Assembly (NCBI GenBank): GCA_964429715.1
Contig: CAYSCV010000022.1
Coordinates: forward strand, 1-17,217
Origin: JACPNA01 sp964429715
GTDB taxonomy: Archaea > Nanobdellota > Nanobdellia > Woesearchaeales > GW2011-AR9
Length of the DNA stretch: 17,217 nt
Direction of reading: 5' to 3'
Part shown: piece by piece, positions 10,087 through 15,206 of the stretch
Numbering within the stretch: the stretch's first letter is position 1
Layout: every line of letters starts with the position of its first letter
The notes under the pieces: model-generated
The model's input: the letters and a program-made list of their open reading frames with translations, nothing else
What the model was told of the DNA's origin: nothing
The model's database searches: none
Position numbers and translations under genes: made by a program

Positions 10087-12168
10087 TTATTTTTTCCAAT
10101 ATTTTTTTAAAAATTTATTGTTAATAATGGTGTTACCGGTCAGAGGGGTAGTTTCAGAACTGCTACTGCTACTTGAGCTGGCTGAGGAATCAGAACTGCT
10201 TTCTTTTGAGTCTGAAGGAGGAGCTGTTTGTTTGAGAGGAGATTGTTGTTCGTTTGAGTTAGGTTGTTGATTTGGGGAGGGGACCTGCTTTGGTTGTTCC
10301 ATGCCAGATGGGGGCATATTAGGGGGTTGTTGGTCTCCTGGATAGGGTGGTTGAGGATAGGGGTGCGGAGGATATTGATTTTGAGTATTTTCTGATTGGC
10401 GACAGCTGCAAGAGTTGCTACCAGGTTCACACGCGGGATAACTGCTTTGAGAACATTGCGTGTTACGGCAGTCGCAGTTTTGTCTGTTCTCTTGTTTTTG
10501 GTATTGATCTTGTGAAGGATATATGGCGTTGCCATGAAAGTTAGGGTTGTATTCTTTATTTGCAGATTCTTTATTTTCGCTGCGATATTTATCTTGGTTT
10601 TCTTGTTGATACTGTCGGCTTTTTTCTTCCATGATCTTACGACAGTCGTCAGGTGATTTTGTGTCACGGCATTCGGGAGGAGCACGAGAGGGATCGAAAT
10701 TGTTTTGGTAATTGTTAGGATTGTTATTTTGGTTATTTTCAGGAAACGGAGGTTGAGGGTAAGGTTGTTGATTTTTATTTTCTGGTTGGTTTTGAAATTC
10801 TTGTTGATTTTGAGCAAAACTGTTTTGCTGCTGCTGGGCTTGGTTGTAGAATTGTTCAAGACATTGTAATTTTTCCGTTGTGTCCGCAATCTCTCTACAG
10901 TTTTTACCAGAGGAGAAGCCCATGCCCTGACCATGATTATTGAATTGATTATTTTGATTCTGATTTTGATTCTGTTGTTCTTGGTCTTCTTTTGGTTGTA
11001 GATTTTGCATTATTTTTTCACATTGGCGAGGGTCATTTTGTGATTCTCCTGTTAAGCCGGCGTCTTTACATTCCGGAGGGGCTTTGATGTTAAACATAAT
11101 TTTGCCACATTCTTTGTGGTCTTTTACTCCGGCGTCGATACATTCTTTTGGCGCGTTTTGTTGGAACATGAGGGATTCACATTGTTCGCGTGCGTTAGAG
11201 GATTTAGGATCGATGTTGGCTTTTTGACATTCTTGGGGCATATGGTTTTCGAACTCGGCTTTGTTAAATTCCTGACCTACTTCTTGCATCATTGTTTGCA
11301 GATGAGGGGGAAGAAGATCTTCGATATTTTCGGTGTCTTTGTCCATAGTGTCACAGGCTTGTTTGTCACCTTGGTTACATTTTGCAGCTAAGGGGGCAAT
11401 TACTTTACATTTTTCGGCAAAGGGTTTAATTGAGATTTCATCACACTGACAATTGCTAGGGTTACGCATACAGTTGGACATGGTTTTGAAAAATGCACGG
11501 GCTTGTTGCTGTTGTTCGCCGGTTAATTTGTCATCGAGATTACGCTGCCATTGGGGTACGTTTTCGTTGTCACTTATTTTACAGGTTTGGGCGTATTGCT
11601 GGGGATCGAGTTTGGAGAGGGTTTCACACAACGTTTTTATTTTATCTGCGACTTTTGCGGCAGTAGAGATTTTTTCTTCTTGAGAGAGGATATCGGTTAC
11701 AAATTCTTGCTGCTGTTCTTTGGGAATGTCATTTTTAATTTCTTTAATGACATGAGAGATGGCAACGGCACTTTTACGGGCTTGTTGCTGTTGTTCTGGA
11801 GAGATGTCTTGTTCGGTTTTCTTGGCAAATTGTTGGTAGCGGATTAACGCTTTTTTGGCAGCATCCATTTTACCTGCTTTGGCCATTTCTTGGATTTCAG
11901 CAATTTTTTCTTCGCGATTTGAAGCGTCAGTTGCGAAATTATCAAGCAAGTTGTCGAGGAAATATAAAGGGCTGTCTGGCGTGATGCCGGCGCTGGTGCT
12001 TAAAGCGGCATCTTTAAATTCGGTTTCGTCTTGCTGCAGGGTGGTTTGTGAAGTAGAGAGGGGAAGTGTTTCTTGGGCAACAATCAGGGGAATAAAGAGA
12101 AGAGAGAGTATAATTAGGAGGAGTGCATTTAACAATTGAGTGAGATATATATTTTTGTGTTGAGTCAT
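10087..12168 (-). CDS. Secreted DUF5667-type protein with Gln/Asn/Pro-rich body and cysteine repeats
   Basis: A 693-aa protein. Residues 1-31 are a signal peptide (IPLIVA|QETL). Residues about 52-160 match the DUF5667 pattern: GITPDSPLYFLDNLLDN followed by long charged helices. Cys-containing repeats follow (about 310-390 and 496-520) with the consensus APxECxDAG..(x)..ECxKIM. Residues 395-480 and 590-650 are Gln/Asn/Pro-rich and probably disordered; 560-590 hold a CDCRNTQC / SCSCR cluster; 656-672 are almost pure Ser. The protein ends TPLTGNTIINN plus a basic Lys/Trp tail. Ser-rich linker followed by a short hydrophobic-basic tail resembles surface-protein C-terminal sorting signals, but no known recognition motif is present. 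It is probably an extracellular or wall-associated structural protein. The 5' half is confidently exported; function unknown. Its TATA-like box lies at the end of the PAC2 gene. Confidence 0.87.
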   Translation of the reverse strand: MTQHKNIYLTQLLNALLLIILSLLFIPLIVAQETLPLSTSQTTLQQDETEFKDAALSTSAGITPDSPLYFLDNLLDNFATDASNREEKIAEIQEMAKAGKMDAAKKALIRYQQFAKKTEQDISPEQQQQARKSAVAISHVIKEIKNDIPKEQQQEFVTDILSQEEKISTAAKVADKIKTLCETLSKLDPQQYAQTCKISDNENVPQWQRNLDDKLTGEQQQQARAFFKTMSNCMRNPSNCQCDEISIKPFAEKCKVIAPLAAKCNQGDKQACDTMDKDTENIEDLLPPHLQTMMQEVGQEFNKAEFENHMPQECQKANIDPKSSNAREQCESLMFQQNAPKECIDAGVKDHKECGKIMFNIKAPPECKDAGLTGESQNDPRQCEKIMQNLQPKEDQEQQNQNQNQNNQFNNHGQGMGFSSGKNCREIADTTEKLQCLEQFYNQAQQQQNSFAQNQQEFQNQPENKNQQPYPQPPFPENNQNNNPNNYQNNFDPSRAPPECRDTKSPDDCRKIMEEKSRQYQQENQDKYRSENKESANKEYNPNFHGNAIYPSQDQYQKQENRQNCDCRNTQCSQSSYPACEPGSNSCSCRQSENTQNQYPPHPYPQPPYPGDQQPPNMPPSGMEQPKQVPSPNQQPNSNEQQSPLKQTAPPSDSKESSSDSSASSSSSSSSETTPLTGNTIINNKFLKKYWKK
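10612..10683 (-). repeat. Distant copy of the APPEC..DDCRKIM cysteine repeat
   Basis: It encodes residues 496-519 of the DUF5667-type protein. APPECRD...DDCRKIMEE matches the copies in the main repeat block and is separated from it by more than 100 residues of Gln/Asn/Pro-rich sequence. Confidence 0.6.
10996..11241 (-). repeat. Tandem cysteine-pair protein repeats (3 copies)
   Basis: It encodes residues 310-391 of the DUF5667-type protein. Three units of about 24-29 residues are visible: MPQECQKA...REQCESLMF, APKECIDAGVKDHKECGKIMF, and APPECKDAG...PRQCEKIMQ. Each has two Cys about 11-18 residues apart, suggesting a disulfide per unit. A degenerate fourth (NCREIAD...QCLEQF) may follow at about residue 424. 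Confidence 0.65.
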
Positions 12169-12202
12169 GGGATCACAGCTGTTTATCTTAGGAAGAGAGA
12201 GT

Positions 12203-12212
12203 GATATTTAAG
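12203..12212 (-). promoter_or_regulatory. TATA-like box upstream of the DUF5667-type gene
   Basis: Minus-strand CTTAAATATC, centred about 39 bp before the ATG at 12168, implies a leader of about 12 nt. That leader contains GTGAT four bases before the start, a partial match to the archaeal Shine-Dalgarno GGTGAT. The box lies in the 45-bp spacer after the PAC2 stop codon. Confidence 0.4.
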
Positions 12213-12213
12213 A

Positions 12214-13023
12214 TTACCCAATATAACTTGCCTCTTTCTTTTTGGCTTGGGCACCAGCGGGTGTAGAATGAGAGGTTTCAGAGGCCCATTCTGTGGTTTT
12301 TTTCATGATTTCTTTTTCGACTTGGGTGATTTCTTTGCTCATTTTCTTTAAGTCGACGTTATATTTGAATTTGGTATCGATGACGCGCAGGATTTCTTTA
12401 GCGCCTTTGATGCCAAGATACATGGGGTGGCCAAATGTTTCAGCTAATAAAGAAATACCGGGAATAGAACGTTTTTTGCCTAGTCCGAGAAGAATACCGG
12501 AGACACCAACAATGGGGCCGACAATACCAAATATTTCTTTTTCCACAAGCAGGTCTTTTTTAAGGTATTGTTTTAGTATTTTATCATTATTAGCAGTGCA
12601 GAATATTTTTGGTTTTTCAGGGATGTGCTGCAAACCTATGCCACCAGTGGTGATGATTTCAGAGCACTGGAATTGCTTGGCTATTCTGATGATTTCTTCG
12701 CAAAAGGTATAGCAGCTTTCTTCATCGATGGGTTGAATATCTCCGACGAGTAATAGAAGGTCTCTTTTTTTAGAGTTGGACCACTTTTTGTAATAGATTT
12801 CAAGAACTGGCATTTCAACTAGGTTTTGTTCGTTGACGAAGACGGAATGAGGAAATTTATAGGAGAAAAATGAGTATAATTTAACGGCTTTGAATTCTTC
12901 AACCATATAATCTACGGCAATTTTACCGACGTTGCCAATGCCAGGAAGGCCTTCGATGAACAAAGGTTTATTCAGTTGAGGGAGAGTTTTTGTTTCTTGG
13001 GTGATTTCCCAGATTGTTTTCAT
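12214..13023 (-). CDS. PAC2-family protein (proteasome assembly chaperone-like)
   Basis: A 269-aa cytosolic protein with no signal peptide. The signature FIEGLPGIGNVGKIAVDYM (about residues 22-40), LLLLVGDIQP (about 90-99) and ITTGGIGLQHIPEKP (about 124-138) are hallmarks of the COG2047/PAC2 family, whose archaeal members PbaA and PbaB assist 20S proteasome assembly. The later IVGVSGILLGLG and LLAETFGHPMYLG motifs also fit. A Lys/Glu-rich helix (about 222-243) precedes a low-complexity tail ending KKKEASYIG. A Tyr third from the end is near, but not equal to, the HbYX motif by which proteasome partners dock on the alpha ring. No proteasome gene is visible here. A TATA box 30 bp upstream, shared with the divergent GH16 gene, and no Shine-Dalgarno suggest a near-leaderless mRNA. 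Family assignment is firm; the exact role is inferred. Confidence 0.92.
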   Translation of the reverse strand: MKTIWEITQETKTLPQLNKPLFIEGLPGIGNVGKIAVDYMVEEFKAVKLYSFFSYKFPHSVFVNEQNLVEMPVLEIYYKKWSNSKKRDLLLLVGDIQPIDEESCYTFCEEIIRIAKQFQCSEIITTGGIGLQHIPEKPKIFCTANNDKILKQYLKKDLLVEKEIFGIVGPIVGVSGILLGLGKKRSIPGISLLAETFGHPMYLGIKGAKEILRVIDTKFKYNVDLKKMSKEITQVEKEIMKKTTEWASETSHSTPAGAQAKKKEASYIG

Positions 13024-13048
13024 GTTTTTAATACTGTAGAAGTTAAGG

Positions 13049-13057
13049 TTTATATAG
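13049..13057. promoter_or_regulatory. Shared divergent TATA box between PAC2 and GH16 genes
   Basis: TTTATATAG in the 56-bp divergent spacer. The TATATA core is self-complementary. Its centre is about 27 bp before the GH16 ATG (13080) and about 30 bp before the PAC2 ATG (13023), the correct spacing for both. This predicts a leaderless GH16 mRNA and a PAC2 leader of about 4 nt. Neither gene has a Shine-Dalgarno. Confidence 0.6.
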
Positions 13058-13079
13058 TTTTGGGGTAATTGTATATAAG

Positions 13080-13865
13080 ATGTTACGAAAGTTTATGTTT
13101 GTTTCTGTTCTATTGAGTTTGCTGTTAGGGGGAAATGTATTTGCGGAGAAGACAATTGATTTTTCGGGATATAATTGGGATGTGAAAACTGGAGAAAGCG
13201 GACCGGGATCGAATAATTGGGATGATCGTACGAGTGCGGTGTATGTTGATTCACAGGGATTGCATTTAACGGTTGGCTTACGAGATGGAAAGTGGTATTC
13301 TTCGGAAGTGTATTTGCCTACTTCTTTGGGATATGGCACTTACTTGTTTGAGATGGGAAGTGATGTTTCTTTCGTTGATACTAATTTGGTTGGGGCGGTG
13401 TTTTTGTATGAAGATGATACACATGAAATTGATGTGGAGTTTTCGCGCTGGGGTGGGGAGGTTGTGGATAATGCACAGTTTGTACTGCAGCCGTTTGATG
13501 TTACGGGCAATATGAAACGGTTTACGCTTGTTGAAGGTTCGGGAGTTGTGCAACGAATTATGTGGGAGCCGACGCGAGTTGTGTTTGAGATGTTGCAGAA
13601 TGGGCAAGTTGTGCAACAATGGGAATATATAGGCAAGAATAATTTTGTGCCGGGTAAGGAGAAAGTGCATATTAATTTTTGGCAGTATAAAGCAAAGGCG
13701 CCGAGTGATTTTCTTGCGCATGAGTTTGTTGTGAAAAAATTTATGTTTATGCCGTATGATAAAGGAGAAGAGATTTGTTCTTTAGTTAAGAATCAGAAAG
13801 GGAAGGTTGTGGAGAAAGGATTTTTTAGTTCTTTGGCGAAGATGTTGAAAGGGTATTTTGGGTGA
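13080..13865 (+). CDS. Secreted GH16-type glycoside hydrolase
   Basis: A 261-aa protein. Residues 1-22 are a signal peptide (GGNVFA|EKTIDF). Residues about 25-228 fit the GH16 beta-jelly-roll: NNWDDRTSAVYVDSQGLHL, KWYSSEVYL, LGYGTYLFEM, then the catalytic HEIDVEFSRWG with Glu116 (nucleophile), Asp118 and Glu120 (acid/base), i.e. the intact ExDxE signature. NFVPGKEKVHINFW is a typical late strand. GH16 enzymes cut beta-1,3 or beta-1,4 glucans and galactans; the substrate cannot be told from the sequence. The last 15 residues (KGFFSSLAKMLKGYFG) form an amphipathic, hydrophobic tail that may touch the membrane. It is expressed from a shared TATA box and is probably leaderless. The short, divergently placed gene has no carbohydrate-use neighbours, which suggests a surface or envelope role rather than a sugar pathway. 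Confidence 0.88.
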   Translation: MLRKFMFVSVLLSLLLGGNVFAEKTIDFSGYNWDVKTGESGPGSNNWDDRTSAVYVDSQGLHLTVGLRDGKWYSSEVYLPTSLGYGTYLFEMGSDVSFVDTNLVGAVFLYEDDTHEIDVEFSRWGGEVVDNAQFVLQPFDVTGNMKRFTLVEGSGVVQRIMWEPTRVVFEMLQNGQVVQQWEYIGKNNFVPGKEKVHINFWQYKAKAPSDFLAHEFVVKKFMFMPYDKGEEICSLVKNQKGKVVEKGFFSSLAKMLKGYFG

Positions 13866-13884
13866 GATTTGGGCGTTTGGGATA

Positions 13885-13904
13885 AAATTTAAAAAATAAA
13901 AAAA
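13885..13904 (-). terminator. T-rich transcription terminator of the 93-aa gene
   Basis: Directly after the TAA (13907-13905) the minus strand reads TTTTTTTATTTTTT and a further TTTT, with no hairpin: the usual archaeal terminator form. On the plus strand the same stretch is A-rich, so it does not obviously end the convergent GH16 transcript. Confidence 0.5.
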
Positions 13905-14186
13905 TTATTTTAACAATTTTTCAATAGCTAATTCCAACTCACTGGCTGAGTTATGATAACCAATCTTTCTGGTTATTTGGTTGGTTAATTCGTTATAACT
14001 CGCTGCAAGTTTTTTATCCTCAGGATTAGCTATATATACTTCTTTGGCTTTTTTGTAATGCCCATATTTTGTCCTTAGCCAATGATGGGGATCGTACTTT
14101 GGCCGATGTTTTTCAAATTCATTATCGAGATCTCTATTCATGAAACATATTCCTACTAAAGAACTGACTGTTATTATTAATATCAT
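13905..14186 (-). CDS. Small orphan membrane-anchored protein (93 aa)
   Basis: Residues 1-16 (MILIITVSSLVGICFM) form one hydrophobic helix, either an anchor or a short signal. The rest is hydrophilic and helical (HRPKYDPHHWLRTKYGHYKK, then KKLAASYNELTNQITRKIGY and SASELELAIEKLLK). No family is recognised. The start is chosen because GGAGG (14195-14199) lies 8 bases before the ATG, the strongest Shine-Dalgarno in the window, unlike the leaderless genes nearby. A poly-T terminator follows the stop. It is convergent with GH16 and stands alone. The sequence around it is unusually AT-rich. The RBS, terminator and protein-like composition make it a likely real gene; homology is untested. Confidence 0.68.
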   Translation of the reverse strand: MILIITVSSLVGICFMNRDLDNEFEKHRPKYDPHHWLRTKYGHYKKAKEVYIANPEDKKLAASYNELTNQITRKIGYHNSASELELAIEKLLK

Positions 14187-14194
14187 TTTATTTT

Positions 14195-14199
14195 CCTCC
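14195..14199 (-). promoter_or_regulatory. Strong Shine-Dalgarno of the 93-aa gene
   Basis: Minus-strand CGGAGGAAAATAAAATG: GGAGG is 8 bases from the ATG at 14186. It decides the start and is the only perfect 5-base SD core seen before a gene here. Confidence 0.7.
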
Positions 14200-14244
14200 G
14201 TTGATTTGTTTGATTGATTAACTATTGAAATTTATTTTGATAGA

Positions 14245-14313
14245 ATTGTCAATTTTAATTTTCTTTCAAATGGTTTTTCGGACAGAGAAAAAACGAAAAT
14301 GTATATTGACAAT
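14245..14313. repeat. Inverted repeat in the 235-bp spacer 14187-14421
   Basis: ATTGTCAAT (14245-14253) and ATTGACAAT (14305-14313) are perfect 9-base inverted copies. Inside lie TTTTTCG and CGAAAA arms (14274-14280 and 14294-14299). Together they could fold into a branched hairpin of about 70 nt. No ORF is convincing in this spacer. It may be a small RNA, an operator for the 93-aa gene, or chance in an AT-rich stretch. Confidence 0.35.
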
Positions 14314-14403
14314 GGATTAAAAGCTAAAACTAAAGAATGATTTTGAATTATAATAAGTAGTCATAATTTTTATATAAAAATGGTTGAAGTATAAAAAGAT
14401 TTA

Positions 14404-14421
14404 GGAAAAATATTGAAAAAA
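14404..14421 (-). terminator. Poly-T terminator after tRNA-Leu
   Basis: Directly after the encoded CCA the minus strand reads TTTTTTCAATATTTTTCC, two T-runs without a hairpin, as is usual for archaeal tRNA genes. Confidence 0.6.
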
Positions 14422-14539
14422 TGGTGCGGAGGAAGGGATTTGAACCCTCGAACCCACTAAGGGACTACCCCCTCAAGGTAGCAGATAAGGTCGATGTATT
14501 GCGAATGCAATATATTTTTGACCACTTTCCTACCCCCGC
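14422..14539 (-). tRNA. tRNA-Leu (anticodon GAG) with D-loop intron and encoded CCA
   Basis: Read on the minus strand. Acceptor GCGGGGG (14539-14533) pairs with CCTCCGC (14432-14426) with one G-U. The T-arm is GAGGG-TTCAAAT-CCCTT. The anticodon stem CTACC/GGTAG is perfect around loop TTGAGGG, so the anticodon is GAG (14474-14472), reading CUC and CUU Leu codons. The 15-nt variable arm TCCCTTAGTGGGTTC marks a class II tRNA, as expected for Leu. The discriminator is A73 (14425), followed by an encoded CCA (14424-14422). The D-arm is interrupted by about 31 extra nt (14517-14487). Removing them gives GGA-AAGTGGTCAAA-TCT, a normal 3-bp Leu D-stem with the usual 13/22 mismatch and a mature tRNA of 84 nt plus CCA. 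A standard tRNA finder may miss or misfold this gene. Confidence 0.9.
14487..14517 (-). other. Predicted 31-nt intron in the D-loop of tRNA-Leu(GAG)
   Basis: Exon GGTC (14523-14520) pairs with intron GACC (14492-14489) as a 4-bp central helix. It is flanked by a 3-nt bulge AAA on the 5' side and TTA on the 3' side, the archaeal bulge-helix-bulge layout cut by splicing endonuclease. Inside, ATTGC and GCAAT close a 4-nt loop, with a partly paired extension. Cutting after the second base of each bulge removes 14517-14487 and restores a consensus D-loop ending A21-A22. The exact cut could shift by a base within the A-run. The insertion lies between tRNA positions 21 and 22, not at the common 37/38 site. 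Confidence 0.8.
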
Positions 14540-14565
14540 ATTTATAGATAAGATTTGAGAGTGGA

Positions 14566-14573
14566 TTTAAAAA
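14566..14573 (-). promoter_or_regulatory. TATA-like box of tRNA-Leu
   Basis: Minus-strand TTTTTAAA, centred about 30 bp before the mature 5' end, as expected for an archaeal tRNA promoter with a few nucleotides of leader. Confidence 0.5.
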
Positions 14574-14618
14574 TGTAGCGAGAGAATTTTATCAAATGGA
14601 TATAAAGTTCCCAAAACT

Positions 14619-14627
14619 AATATATAG
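14619..14627 (+). promoter_or_regulatory. TATA box of the YjbQ-family gene
   Basis: AATATATAG; its TATATA core is centred about 26 bp before ATG 14649, predicting a leaderless mRNA that begins at that ATG. This favours 14649 over the in-frame TTG at 14643. Confidence 0.55.
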
Positions 14628-14648
14628 GATGAAGATTTTCTTTTGATC

Positions 14649-15059
14649 ATGAAATCGTACACCTCATATATAACGTTACTAACGGAGAAGGAAAAAGAAA
14701 TAGTAAATATTACAAATGATGTGCAAACAATTGTACAGGATTCAAGAGTGAAAGAGGGATTATGTTTAGTGAATTCGATGCATATTACGTCTTCGGTATT
14801 TATCAATGATGAAGAAGAGGGATTAAAGACAGATTTTTTAGAGTGGTTAGAAAAATTGGCGCCGTTTGGAAGATATAAGCATCATCAGACAGGAGAAGTA
14901 AATGGAGATGCACATTTGAAGCGAACGATTATGGGGAGAGAGGTGGTTGTGGCAATTACGGCGGGTAAGTTAGATTTTGGGCCATGGGAGCAGATTTTTT
15001 ATGGAGAGTTTGATGGCAGACGGGAGAAGAAAGTGCTTGTGAAGATTATTGGTGCGTAG
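14649..15059 (+). CDS. yjbQ: YjbQ/UPF0047 family protein (secondary thiamine-phosphate synthase-like)
   Basis: 136 aa from ATG 14649, the usual length for the family (about 130-140). Signature blocks are present: GLCLVNSMHITSSVFIN (first conserved His), LAPFGRYKHH (second His region), GDAHLKRTIMGREVV (third His), AGKLDFGPWEQIFYGEFDG. Bacterial YjbQ is known to rescue thiamine-pathway mutants with weak thiamine-phosphate synthase activity; the physiological role in archaea is not settled. The three His and the final Glu/Asp of the EFDG motif form the presumed metal or active-site pocket. All appear intact. The TATA box is 26 bp before the ATG, with no Shine-Dalgarno. It stands alone, divergent from the tRNA gene and about 150 bp before the AAA gene trio, with its own T-rich end (about 15067-15096). 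Confidence 0.93.
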   Translation: MKSYTSYITLLTEKEKEIVNITNDVQTIVQDSRVKEGLCLVNSMHITSSVFINDEEEGLKTDFLEWLEKLAPFGRYKHHQTGEVNGDAHLKRTIMGREVVVAITAGKLDFGPWEQIFYGEFDGRREKKVLVKIIGA

Positions 15060-15096
15060 AGCATTCTTTATTCATATTAAGTTTTATTGACTATTT

Positions 15097-15178
15097 TGTC
15101 GCAGTGCAGACCACAAGAGATTTAAGTGATATTATCTTCTAGAGAGTAGATAAAATTGAAATGTCGCACTATGGTCTG
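15097..15178. repeat. Paired 17-bp elements upstream of the AAA gene unit
   Basis: TGTCGCA-GTG-CAGACCA (15097-15113) and TGTCGCA-CTA-TGGTCTG (15162-15178). The left halves are direct repeats; the right halves are inverted repeats, with the same 3-base spacer. Between them lies the likely TATA box (about 15147-15156). This could be an operator or an mRNA leader structure for the downstream unit. Confidence 0.35.
15147..15156 (+). promoter_or_regulatory. Possible TATA box of the three-gene AAA unit
   Basis: TAGATAAAAT, which would put transcription start near 15178 and leave a leader of about 28 nt before ATG 15207. The TATATATTA at 15191-15199 is too close to that ATG to serve it. Confidence 0.35.
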
Positions 15179-15206
15179 TCAACCGCATCAGTATATATTA
15201 GTGAAA

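Noticed and set aside
10140..10934. 264-aa open frame on the minus strand, Asn/Thr/Ile/Lys-rich
   Set aside because: It lies wholly inside the DUF5667-type gene in another frame; its odd composition is the frame shadow of that gene's CAA/CAG/AAT-rich repeats.
12293..12712. 139-aa plus-strand open frame
   Set aside because: It is antisense to the well-supported PAC2 gene.
13278..13721. 147-aa minus-strand open frame
   Set aside because: It is antisense to the GH16 gene whose catalytic motif is intact; basic His/Arg-rich shadow composition.
14643..14648. TTG start for the YjbQ-family gene
   Set aside because: The TATA box is 26 bp before ATG 14649, and family length fits the shorter form.
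15156..15206. Longer N-terminus (TTG 15156 or ATG 15171) of the Tyr-rich protein
   Set aside because: The added residues look non-coding, overlap the putative promoter elements and lack an RBS; the start at 15207 is preferred but not proven.
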